The notes under the pieces are model-generated. The model was not told where the DNA came from and ran no database searches. It saw only the letters and a program-made list of their open reading frames with translations. A stretch of 64,000 bases of DNA from Tengunoibacter tsumagoiensis (lineage in GTDB: Bacteria; Chloroflexota; Ktedonobacteria; Ktedonobacterales; Ktedonobacteraceae). Position 1 is the stretch's first letter. Each line of letters starts with the position of its first letter. Where the stretch lies: assembly GCF_003967535.1 (NCBI RefSeq), contig NZ_BIFR01000001.1:4277001-4341000 (forward strand), given 5' to 3'. Shown piece after piece: positions 52,639-60,839 of the stretch. Position numbers and translations under genes: made by a program.

Positions 52639-53664
52639 CTATGGTAGTAGATACAGTACGGAAACGATTAAGACTGTACAGAGTACAACGGTTACCAGCA
52701 TATGCCGGTCACGTAGTAGGACTTCTTCGGGACTTCCGCCCTCCATACGCATATAGACGAGATACAAGTACCGAAAAATTCCATAAAAGACAAATGGAAT
52801 CGTCACAAAAATAGGGTGACGATCTCCCGTTGGGCTCTGGAAGGAGTATAAGCTATATGCCATCAATGTCCCAACAACGGTAATTGTGATCATCTGGTCA
52901 AGCATCGGAATGCTGTACTCTTTCAGGATCTGTCGATGACTGCTTGCCTGCCCCTGTAATAAGACCAGTTCATGTCGTCTCTTACTAAAGGCCAGAAACA
53001 GGGAGAGAAAACAGGTGACGAGATAGAGCCACGGCGAGATCACTACAGGGACGGCAACTGCACCCGCCAGAATACGGAGCACAAAGCCTGCCGCAATACA
53101 AAAGACATCAATGAGCACCACATGCTTGAGCCGAAAGCTGTAAAAGATCATCATCAGCAGATAACCTGCTACGATCAGGGCAAAAAGAAGGTTGGTTCCC
53201 CCAAATTGACGATAAACATCATGGGTCGAAAATGGTACTCCAAAGAGGGTGATTGTCAGTACTCCACAGAGAAGTGCAATCCCTACCATTTCGCCGATAG
53301 CCCAACTTATCGGCAAACGACCAGAAGGCAAGGCACGTGAGCGCTTGATGGGATGCTGTCGATCCTGCTCCAGGTCCAGCAGGTCATTCAAAATATAGAT
53401 ACAGCTAGAAGCAAGACAGAAGATCACAAACGCCAGCAGTGTTCTCTCTAAAGAGGGTATGTTGCTCAGCTTCTGTGCAAATACCAGGCCGATGAAAACA
53501 GCAAAGTTCTTTGTCCATTGGCGTGGGCGCAAGATCGAGAGGAGCGCTCGTAGCCGCGTTGCAGTGCTTCTATTCAAAGGAGCTTCTTTCTCTGCGACAA
53601 GAGAGGGAGCTCCTTTCTCATTCGGTTGCACTGGGGGTTGTTTCGTCGAAATAGGTTTCTCCAA
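52639..53664 (-). CDS. UbiA prenyltransferase, decaprenyl-phosphate phosphoribosyltransferase-like
   Basis: 341 residues, TTG start with a distant AAGGG. Nine or so membrane helices. The Asp-rich site NDLLDLEQD (Asn93, Asp94, Asp97, Asp101) and the RPRQWTKN start are those of decaprenyl-phosphate phosphoribosyltransferases (Rv3806c type), which attach phosphoribose to polyprenyl phosphate. The N-terminal 35 residues are polar and variable. It is the first gene of the operon, with UPF0104 15 nt downstream. A homogentisate or quinone role is less likely because of the neighbours. Confidence 0.8.
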   Translation of the reverse strand: MEKPISTKQPPVQPNEKGAPSLVAEKEAPLNRSTATRLRALLSILRPRQWTKNFAVFIGLVFAQKLSNIPSLERTLLAFVIFCLASSCIYILNDLLDLEQDRQHPIKRSRALPSGRLPISWAIGEMVGIALLCGVLTITLFGVPFSTHDVYRQFGGTNLLFALIVAGYLLMMIFYSFRLKHVVLIDVFCIAAGFVLRILAGAVAVPVVISPWLYLVTCFLSLFLAFSKRRHELVLLQGQASSHRQILKEYSIPMLDQMITITVVGTLMAYSLYSFQSPTGDRHPIFVTIPFVFYGIFRYLYLVYMRMEGGSPEEVLLRDRHMLVTVVLCTVLIVSVLYLLP

Positions 53665-53781
53665 GAGTTCGCAGTCCCTTCAACACGTACTGAGTTGACA
53701 CAAAAACAGGTACACGACTCCTTTGGGACGTCTTACCTCTACCTGAGGTCACAACCATTCCAGACTCGTCTTGTACTACTG

Positions 53782-54471
53782 CTAGTATATGCGCCGCTTC
53801 AAGTCTGCAATACGATGCAGGGTGATCCGGTGACGGTCGGTACTAAGGTACTGGCGATCCATAAAGTAGCCAAGCACTTTATTAACACTCTCACGTGAGG
53901 CTCCAACCATTGAGGCCAGTTCTTGCTGGGTCAGGCGCATATCAATACGCACTCCCTCAGGACCTTGAATACCATGACTCTCGGCCAACTCCAATAACTT
54001 TTTGGCAACACGACCATAGACATCTAAAAAGATGAGATCTTCGACTTTCTGATCCGTCATACGTAGCCGTTTGCTCAAAACTTCAAGGATCTGAATGGCT
54101 ATCTGTGGCACTTTGATAATGGTGTTGTGGAAATCTGTACGTTGCAGGGTATAGCATTCAACTTTTTCAAGGGCAATTGCGTCAGCAGAGCGTGGGAGCC
54201 CGTCCAGGAGCGCTAATTCACCAAAACATTCCCCTTTGCCAAAGACCACCAGGGAGATCTCCTGTCCATCAGGGCTGATCAAACAGATCTTTACTTTTCC
54301 TTCTTTGATAACGTAGAGAGCCTGACCTGGATCGTCGCGATGAAAAATAACTTCGCCCGCACGAAACGTGCGTCTCTTGGCGACAGACATGAGGATAGTT
54401 ATATCTTCATCATTCAAACCCTGGAAAAAATCTACTTGTTTCAGGTAATTTGCCTCGGTCTCTGCCTCCAT
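53782..54471 (-). CDS. Crp/Fnr-family transcriptional regulator
   Basis: 229 residues from ATG 54471 (AGGAGA at 7 nt; a TTG at 54507 and another ATG between are less well placed). The cyclic-nucleotide-binding fold is readable: FRAGEVIFHRDDPGQALYVI, FGELALLDGLPRSADA, which contains the Arg-Ser phosphate-binding pair. The dimer helix and HTH (MRLTQQELASMVGASRESVNKVL) follow. No Fnr cysteines are present, so a cNMP or unliganded regulator is likely. It lies 117 nt upstream of the polyprenyl-sugar operon on the same strand and may regulate it. Confidence 0.9.
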   Translation of the reverse strand: MEAETEANYLKQVDFFQGLNDEDITILMSVAKRRTFRAGEVIFHRDDPGQALYVIKEGKVKICLISPDGQEISLVVFGKGECFGELALLDGLPRSADAIALEKVECYTLQRTDFHNTIIKVPQIAIQILEVLSKRLRMTDQKVEDLIFLDVYGRVAKKLLELAESHGIQGPEGVRIDMRLTQQELASMVGASRESVNKVLGYFMDRQYLSTDRHRITLHRIADLKRRIY

Positions 54472-54857
54472 ACCGTCTCTCCTATGTTCCGTCATCGCGT
54501 CCCTCAAACTATCCTCGTGCTCTTGCAGATCATGATAACATACTCATCTCTCCCCACGCAATTGCTCTGGCATCCGATGACTTCGTTCATCTTCCGCTCC
54601 AATGGTTGCGTCGAGAAAACTGATTCTCGTACAATAAGACGTGTTTCTCTACCTTCCCTCAAATGCTCTCTTTCTGTTCCCTATGGGGTGAAAGGGCTAC
54701 CAAACTTTCTATAGTCAGACTTCCCTGGCTTGTGCTATAATTATTTCAGAGTAGAACGGTCGGAATTAGCTTTTTTATCTCATCTTGTCAACCATTGCTA
54801 TTACTTTAAGAAGAGCGGCTGGCTATCTGAGCTCTGCCGCATATGAGGATACGAAAC
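54472..54857. other. Divergent intergenic region
   Basis: It separates the Crp gene (minus) from the Mrp gene (plus). It contains the plus-strand extended -10 promoter at 54733-54741 and a small CGAGAA/TTCTCG hairpin near 54613-54630 that could lie in the Crp promoter. No gene was seen. Confidence 0.45.
54733..54741 (+). promoter_or_regulatory. Extended -10 promoter of the Mrp gene
   Basis: Consensus TATAAT (54736-54741) preceded by TGC (extended -10 TGn). The -35 region is poor. It lies about 115 nt upstream of the ATG. Confidence 0.5.
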
Positions 54858-55892
54858 ATGGCGGATACGATTACTGCCGATATGGTCATTCATGATGTCG
54901 TCACCAAATTCCCTGCGACGGTGAAGGTTTTTCATGGCCATGGCCTCCCCTGTACGGCCTGTGCCGTTGGTGCCCGTGAAAGCGTCGCCGGTGGCGCACG
55001 CACTCATCGGTTCACACCTGAGAAACTTGATCTTCTGGTACAGGATCTCAATGCTGCAGTCAACGGTGAACCAATCTCTGTGGCCCCCAAAAAAGCTCCT
55101 GTTGGGCGCGGGGTGCCTTTAACTATGGCTTCAAGCGAGCCCAATCGCAAGATTAAAAATGTTATTGCTATTATGAGTGGAAAAGGTGGCGTCGGCAAAT
55201 CACTGGTCACGGGCCTGCTCGCAGTCTCGCTCCGCCGCCAGGGACTCCAGGTCGGCATCCTGGATGGCGATATCACTGGTCCTAGCATCGCTCGTATGTT
55301 TGGCACAAAAGGACAGCCCTCTAAGTCTGCCAATGATGGGATTGAGCCTCTGCGCAGCAAAGGGGGCATCAAAGTGATGTCGATGAATATGTTCCTGGAA
55401 CAGGAGAGTGATCCTGTGGTCTGGCGTGGTCCGATGGTGTCAAGCGCCATTAAGCAGTTCTATAATGATGTCGATTGGGGTAATCTCGATTATCTTCTGG
55501 TCGATCTGCCTCCAGGGACTTCCGATGCTCCCATGACGGTCATGCAGTCTCTCCCACTGGATGGTGTGGTGATTGTCTCTTCACCTCAAATGTTGGCAAC
55601 GATGATTGTTATGAAGTGTATCAATATGGTACAACAGTTAAAAGGTGAGATTGTTGGTGTCGTTGAGAATATGTCCTATTTCCAGACACCTTCCGGCGAG
55701 CGGTATGAGATCTTTGGACCCAGCAATGGAACCGATCTCGTTGGCATGACTGGTGCACCTCTGCTTGGCACGATGCCTATTGATCCAGCATTGGCGGCTC
55801 TCTGCGATGCAGGTCGCGTTGAAGAATACTATGCCGAACCATATGAAGTGCTGGCACAGAATTTTGTCAGCACGCTAAAAATTAAGCGCTAA
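54858..55892 (+). CDS. Mrp/NBP35-family ATPase with N-terminal DUF1858 domain, lacking the C-terminal CxxC
   Basis: 344 residues from ATG 54858 (GAGGA at 8 nt; ATG 54843 overlaps this site). The N-terminal DUF1858 domain has a redox CxxC (Cys32/Cys35 in LPCTACAVG). The P-loop is SGKGGVGKS (107-115), followed by DGDITGPS and the DLPPGTSDAP motif, typical of Mrp Fe-S cluster carriers. The Fe-S-binding CxxC expected after ENMSYF is replaced by QTPSGERYEIFG, so cluster transfer by that site is unlikely. Mrp proteins load Fe-S clusters onto apoproteins. The N-terminal cysteines may substitute, which is speculative. Confidence 0.88.
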   Translation: MADTITADMVIHDVVTKFPATVKVFHGHGLPCTACAVGARESVAGGARTHRFTPEKLDLLVQDLNAAVNGEPISVAPKKAPVGRGVPLTMASSEPNRKIKNVIAIMSGKGGVGKSLVTGLLAVSLRRQGLQVGILDGDITGPSIARMFGTKGQPSKSANDGIEPLRSKGGIKVMSMNMFLEQESDPVVWRGPMVSSAIKQFYNDVDWGNLDYLLVDLPPGTSDAPMTVMQSLPLDGVVIVSSPQMLATMIVMKCINMVQQLKGEIVGVVENMSYFQTPSGERYEIFGPSNGTDLVGMTGAPLLGTMPIDPALAALCDAGRVEEYYAEPYEVLAQNFVSTLKIKR

Positions 55893-55906
55893 AACTGATT
55901 CTGCTC

Positions 55907-55979
55907 TGGAAGAAAACAAAGGAGACGGTGCATAAAGCTCTGTAAAGAGCCGCTGCACCGTCTCCTTTGTTTTCTTCCA
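55907..55979. terminator. 26-bp perfect inverted repeat, bidirectional terminator
   Basis: The arm 55907-55932 pairs exactly with 55954-55979, with an inner GCTCT/AGAGC stem. It lies between the convergent Mrp and prephenate dehydratase genes. Both ends carry A/T-rich runs (GAAAACAAA / TTTGTTTTC). Confidence 0.85.
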
Positions 55980-56004
55980 TACTTCTCCAGGGAGATGGCA
56001 GGAT

Positions 56005-56919
56005 CTAGATAGTGCGTGGAAACGAGCCTAGCACCTTACAGAATGTTGTATGCCCTGCCAGATCTGCCAGCGCACTCCGCACTCCTGAATCATCACGGTG
56101 ACCCTCAAGGTCAAGATAAAAGACATATTCCCAGGCCTGTTGTCGCGAGGGGCGCGATTCAAGCTTCAAGAGGTTAATCTGATTCGCCGCCAGATAGCCC
56201 AGACAGGCATAAAGGGAGCCTGGCTGGTGGGAGGTGGCCATTACGAGCATGGTCTTTGATTTCCCCTCTTTAAGCAGAGCAGGCACCCGGCTGAGGGCGA
56301 TAAAGCGCGTGTAGTTATCTTTGATTGTCTGAATCCCACGCGCAAGAATATCCAATTGATAAAGATCCGCTGCACTTGCACTTGCTACAGCGGCTACTCC
56401 CTGAAGCTGCTCTTCCCGCACCATTTTGGCGCTGCCTGCGGTGTCATAGGTGGCGACGATCTCTACTCCAATCTCACGCAGAAAGGCATCGCTCTGGGCC
56501 AGAGCCTGGGGATGAGAGATGACACGCTTGATATCGCTCATCTTCTGACCAGGTAAGCTTAACAGACAATGATTGACAGGATGAGCGATCTCTCCAATGA
56601 CAAAGAGATCATGCTGGCGCAGGAGATCATACACATCATTGATACTACCAGCCTGGGAATTTTCGACTGGCACAAGGCCATATTCAACTTCTCCCGTTGC
56701 TACCGCTCGGAAGACATCTGCAAAGCTGCGACAGGGAATAGGAAGGATCTGCTCATAGTATGACTGCGAAGGTGTCGAATCTGAACTCTGCAGATACGAG
56801 TGGAAATAGGCCTGGACAGCCTCGTCACCAAATGCTCCTCGCTCGCCTTGAAAGGCCACCAGGAGATCACTTCCACCAACTGAAGATACTTGATTTGACT
56901 GCTGTAGCGATGATGTCAT
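56005..56919 (-). CDS. pheA: Prephenate dehydratase with ACT domain
   Basis: 304 residues from ATG 56919, preceded by GGAGGAGA; a TTG at 56937 overlaps this site. The catalytic domain begins FQGERGAFGDEA and contains GLVPVENSQAGSINDVYDLL, HPQALAQ and the active TRF triplet in KDNYTRFIAL. The C-terminal ACT domain has PGSLYACLGYLA and the Phe-binding ESRPSR motif, so feedback inhibition by phenylalanine is expected. It converts prephenate to phenylpyruvate. It is monocistronic in this window. Confidence 0.95.
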   Translation of the reverse strand: MTSSLQQSNQVSSVGGSDLLVAFQGERGAFGDEAVQAYFHSYLQSSDSTPSQSYYEQILPIPCRSFADVFRAVATGEVEYGLVPVENSQAGSINDVYDLLRQHDLFVIGEIAHPVNHCLLSLPGQKMSDIKRVISHPQALAQSDAFLREIGVEIVATYDTAGSAKMVREEQLQGVAAVASASAADLYQLDILARGIQTIKDNYTRFIALSRVPALLKEGKSKTMLVMATSHQPGSLYACLGYLAANQINLLKLESRPSRQQAWEYVFYLDLEGHRDDSGVRSALADLAGHTTFCKVLGSFPRTI

Positions 56920-56987
56920 CCCGCTTCTCTCCTCCAATGACTATTTGCGCCGATTGTGACAGTTTGAAGAGGGATTGTCAAGTGGAC

Positions 56988-57019
56988 AAAAAAAACAAGC
57001 CCCAGAAGATGGGGGCTTG
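56988..57019 (-). terminator. Terminator of the small CxxC gene
   Basis: CAAGCCCC (56996-57003) and GGGGCTTG (57012-57019) enclose a short loop. On the minus strand a run of eight T follows. Confidence 0.88.
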
Positions 57020-57044
57020 CTTTGGGCTCTGACAAGGCAGCAGC

Positions 57045-57233
57045 TTACTGGCCCTGATAATGTTCTTTATGGTAGAAGGACATTCCCTTGCCCATGACTT
57101 TTACCGGCTGTAGATCTTTCAACCAGATTGGCTCTCCACATTTGACGCAGACTTTATCTGTGATGTGATTGACCTCTTCGCGATTCGCAAGTGAGGCACG
57201 AGCTGTCTTTGAAAGTTCACCCTTCTTTGGCAT
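57045..57233 (-). CDS. Small CxxC zinc-ribbon-like protein
   Basis: 62 residues, ATG after AAAGGGGAAAG. Basic N-terminus (MPKKGELSKTARASL), then VCVKCGEPIWL and a final FYHKEHYQGQ. The Cys pair with two His (His-x-x-His near the end) could bind one zinc. No family is recognised. It ends at a strong terminator, which supports its being a real gene. A nucleic-acid-binding or chaperone-like role is possible. Confidence 0.65.
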   Translation of the reverse strand: MPKKGELSKTARASLANREEVNHITDKVCVKCGEPIWLKDLQPVKVMGKGMSFYHKEHYQGQ

Positions 57234-57473
57234 TGTCTATCTTTCCCCTTTCGCCTAAGGTTGTGTCTGATAAGAAATCCACGCTGTGGCTTCTACTTCT
57301 ATGAACACATAAGGTTCACATTTTGTTCCTTAGTATAACATAGCTAATCTCACGAGACAATCTCTAGCAAAGTTTCTTTCTCTCCATTCATCCATACATC
57401 TTCTCTCTTCACTTTTGTGTTATAGAAGAGATACCTCAAACGATCCTAATATGACAGAGATTGGAAGAAGATC

Positions 57474-60400
57474 ATGACAGCTTCACAAAGCCAACACCCA
57501 CAGAGAAGGGACAACATATCGTCTTTTCTCTCTATCGTTACACTTGCTGGATGGCAGATCCGTCAGACCTGGCGTTTGTTGATTGTTACGGCATTAGGAA
57601 TGATGGCGGCGGTGCTTCTGGTCTGCGCCGTTCCTCTCTATTCTGAGGTCGCTTTAAATGCAGGGTTACGCACATTGTTGCAGTCAGATTCTGCTAATGC
57701 TACGATTAATGTTCATGGGAAAGTTCAGGCTACTGGCATTGGCCCTGTACTGAACCAATTATCAGATGTTGCTGAAAGCGATCTTGGCTCTCAAATTTAT
57801 ACCATACCTGATCCTCTCTCAATCCAGATCCATGGGTATGGCACTACGTCACCAGGCCTCTCTCTCATATTACCTGATATGCAGGAAGTGCAAACTTTCT
57901 CTCAACTTACTCCTTTTTTAAATAGCCCCAGGCCACAAATGCAATTGCTGGGCTTCCCACAGAAACATCTCTCTTCTCATGTGAAATTACTTGCTGGACG
58001 CTTGCCCGCTCAGGCGACAGATGCTATTGAGATCGCTCTGACTCCACAGGCTGCTCAATGTCTCTATAAGACCCCTTTCCACTCTGGCTTTATCAGTCCT
58101 GCGCCTCAATGTGCGCCTGCATTGAAAATTGGCGATGAACTTACTCTTTTTGCGCCTTTTGATAAAGCCAATAGCCGCTTCTTAACACCCGATCAGCAGA
58201 CGGCGCTCAACAATTCACCCAATCCTACGAATCGTTGGAAAGTCCGGCTCGTTGGTCTCTTTCAACCAATCAATCCTCACGAGGACTATTGGCATGGAGC
58301 ATCTTTTGACCAGAATGCTATCGATCCTCAAAGAAGTCCACAGCTCCCTAATCTCTCCAGTGCTCTGGTGGCAACTGAAAGTCTCATTTCCACTATTGAT
58401 GCCCCTCAGCCAGCCGCTAAATCTACGAATAGCGGCACCAGTCAGCTTCCTCCTACGCCTCTACCTGCTCCAGCTTATCTAGCCAGTACAGATGTTTTTG
58501 GCGATTTTCACTTCAATCTTAACACTATTACAACTGATAATCTTGATTCACTTCTGACCAATCTGAATACGTTTACAACGGATGCAACGAACAATCCAGT
58601 TAATACTATTCATTATGATAGTGTCAATACTCCTGCTGATATCCTCTCGACCTTTCAAACACGGCTGGCTCTCGCCCAGATCCCTGTTGGACTGCTCCTT
58701 ATTCTCATTGCCGGAATGGCTCTCCTCTTTATTGCTATTGCTACGGAGCTCCTTGTAGAGCGACAGACGGATGTTATTGCCATTCTGCGTAGCCGAGGGG
58801 CCAGTCGCTGGCAGATCTTCAGCGTTTTTACGCTCCAGAGTCTTCTCATCGCGCTCTGTGTTCTGTTCCTGGGACCCCTCCTGGCCATTCCATTGACGAT
58901 AATACTGATTCACTTCCTGTTTCTGCATTCCGATATGGGAGCGCTCTCTCTCATTACTTCTGATCCCTTCCAGACTGTCTGGGGTATTCGCTGGTATGCA
59001 CTGGGCGCCCTGGGAGCCAGCCTGGGAGTGACTCTCTTTACACTCTACCAATCAACACGACTGGATGTGCTGGCATTACGCAGAGAGACTGGACGCCAGA
59101 GCCGCCCTTCACTCTGGCAGCGCTTCTATCTCGATGCTTTGCTGGGCCTGCTGGCGCTGGCCGGCTATGGATATACCCTTTATATACTTAATACAGGGAC
59201 GCTGAATGATTCCGCAACTATAGAGCTGTTGTCGCCTCTCGTTCTTATCTCTTCCATGCTCGTTTTACTGGCTCTTCTCTTGCTCTTCCTTCGCGTTATT
59301 CCGCGTCTGGCACAAGGTGGTGCTCATCTGGCCGCTCGCCGCAGTGGGATCTCTGGAATGCTTGCTCTGGCAAATATTGCCCGTACCCCACGACAGGCAC
59401 AACGCATTATCCTCCTGCTTACTCTGACTACTGCTCTCACTATCTTTACATTGATTTTTTCAGCTTCACAAAATCAACGCATTTATGATGTTGTAAATTA
59501 TCAGGTCGGAGCTGATTTTAGTGGATGGCTACCAGACGATAACATGGGTCTGGCCTCTGATATCAATCTTCGCTTTCAGCATATTCCTGGTGTCCAACAT
59601 TCATCAATTGGTCTACTAGATAATGCACAGTTTCTAGGGGCCACTTTCCAGATCAAAGCGGTCGATACAGCGCAATTTGCTCAAACGGCGATCTGGTCTC
59701 CTCGCTATTCGCAACAGTCTCTGCCCAGTCTGATGAGCCAGCTCTCCAGTCAGCGCGCTCAAGCACAAAAAGATCATGTCTTACCTGTGATTGTTGCAGC
59801 CGATACCGCTCAGGCATTGCGTGTCTCTGCTGGCTCACGAGTCTCTATCACTATTAATCAGAATACTATCCCTTGCCAGGTACTCACTATCGTTCAGGCG
59901 ATCCCTACCACAAATATTACCTCAGGGACAACTCGGTTTACCGGTGGCGGTATTCTGGTTGACTATCAGACCTATGCGGCGCTTTTAAGTACGCCAGATC
60001 AACCCATTGCTCCCAATTACGTCTGGATTCGCTCTTCTCCAGAAGCCAATCAGAATCTTATCCGCGCCGCCCTTACTCAACTTATGCTCCCTCGCTCCCT
60101 TATTCTGGATCGGAGAGTTTTTATTGCCTCTCAGCAACAAGATCCTGTGATCCTCAATCTGGTGGGGGCAATGACAATTGGGACGGTGGCTCCTCTATTC
60201 CTCTCTTTACTGGGGAGTTTGCTCATTTCATGGCTCAATGCCCGCAATCGTCTTCTCGGTTTCTCTCTCTTGCGAGCCCTGGGAACAAGCCCCCGTCAAT
60301 TGGCCGGGATGATCTCCTGGGAACAAGGGGTCATCTACACGTTCATGTTAGTGTTGGGGATTATTGCCGGTTTCTTACTCTCTCTTATGGTTCTCCCTTC

Positions 60401-60620
60401 GCTCATTCAGACGAGTATTATCGTGAATGGCGAAAATGGAGGAACAAGCAATGGACTGGCACAACATATTCCTCTCCCTCAACTCCAGATCATTTTTCCT
60501 GCCTCGCTCTTTTTTGTGATCGGGGGGCTCATTCTGATCTGTTTTACCGCACTGGTCTTGATGGTCCGCTTAGCAACCCATCCGTCGCTCAGTCAGACCC
60601 TACGCTTAAATGCTGATTAA
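57474..60620 (+). CDS. Large FtsX-like ABC transporter permease
   Basis: 1048 residues, ATG after GGAAGAAG. An N-terminal membrane helix (LLIVTALGMMAAVLLVCAV) is followed by a large extracellular domain (about 60-390). Then comes a first FtsX-like core with FIAIATELLVERQTDVIAILRSRGASRWQIF, and further membrane helices with RTPRQAQRIILLLTLTTALT. A second extracellular domain and the final FtsX core with RLLGFSLLRALGTSPRQLAGMISWEQG complete the protein. This is the layout of duplicated MacB/LolC-type permeases that move lipids or peptides or sense envelope state. No ATPase gene is in the window. It ends at a hairpin at 60638. Confidence 0.87.
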   Translation: MTASQSQHPQRRDNISSFLSIVTLAGWQIRQTWRLLIVTALGMMAAVLLVCAVPLYSEVALNAGLRTLLQSDSANATINVHGKVQATGIGPVLNQLSDVAESDLGSQIYTIPDPLSIQIHGYGTTSPGLSLILPDMQEVQTFSQLTPFLNSPRPQMQLLGFPQKHLSSHVKLLAGRLPAQATDAIEIALTPQAAQCLYKTPFHSGFISPAPQCAPALKIGDELTLFAPFDKANSRFLTPDQQTALNNSPNPTNRWKVRLVGLFQPINPHEDYWHGASFDQNAIDPQRSPQLPNLSSALVATESLISTIDAPQPAAKSTNSGTSQLPPTPLPAPAYLASTDVFGDFHFNLNTITTDNLDSLLTNLNTFTTDATNNPVNTIHYDSVNTPADILSTFQTRLALAQIPVGLLLILIAGMALLFIAIATELLVERQTDVIAILRSRGASRWQIFSVFTLQSLLIALCVLFLGPLLAIPLTIILIHFLFLHSDMGALSLITSDPFQTVWGIRWYALGALGASLGVTLFTLYQSTRLDVLALRRETGRQSRPSLWQRFYLDALLGLLALAGYGYTLYILNTGTLNDSATIELLSPLVLISSMLVLLALLLLFLRVIPRLAQGGAHLAARRSGISGMLALANIARTPRQAQRIILLLTLTTALTIFTLIFSASQNQRIYDVVNYQVGADFSGWLPDDNMGLASDINLRFQHIPGVQHSSIGLLDNAQFLGATFQIKAVDTAQFAQTAIWSPRYSQQSLPSLMSQLSSQRAQAQKDHVLPVIVAADTAQALRVSAGSRVSITINQNTIPCQVLTIVQAIPTTNITSGTTRFTGGGILVDYQTYAALLSTPDQPIAPNYVWIRSSPEANQNLIRAALTQLMLPRSLILDRRVFIASQQQDPVILNLVGAMTIGTVAPLFLSLLGSLLISWLNARNRLLGFSLLRALGTSPRQLAGMISWEQGVIYTFMLVLGIIAGFLLSLMVLPSLIQTSIIVNGENGGTSNGLAQHIPLPQLQIIFPASLFFVIGGLILICFTALVLMVRLATHPSLSQTLRLNAD

Positions 60621-60637
60621 TATCTTGTACGATATCA

Positions 60638-60673
60638 CCCCTGATGAGACAGAGACAAGCGTCCCATCAGGGG
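60638..60673 (+). terminator. Terminator of the FtsX gene
   Basis: CCCCTGATG (60638-60646) and CATCAGGGG (60665-60673) pair exactly. No T-tract directly follows; C/T-rich sequence does. Confidence 0.65.
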
Positions 60674-60839
60674 CTCTCCCCTCTCCATCCCCAAAAATGC
60701 TCATTCGCTCATAGCAAAATACCCCTTCTTTATGGTATGGTTAAGAAAGAGAATTCATCTACGATGAGCTCCGTTTCCTGCAACGATGAGAACTTCAATC
60801 ATTGCATTTAAAATAGCCAGAATTGAGGATTATATATCT

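Noticed and set aside
54843..54857. Earlier ATG for the Mrp gene
   Set aside because: It overlaps the GAGGA ribosome site of the ATG at 54858, which begins with the normal DUF1858 sequence.
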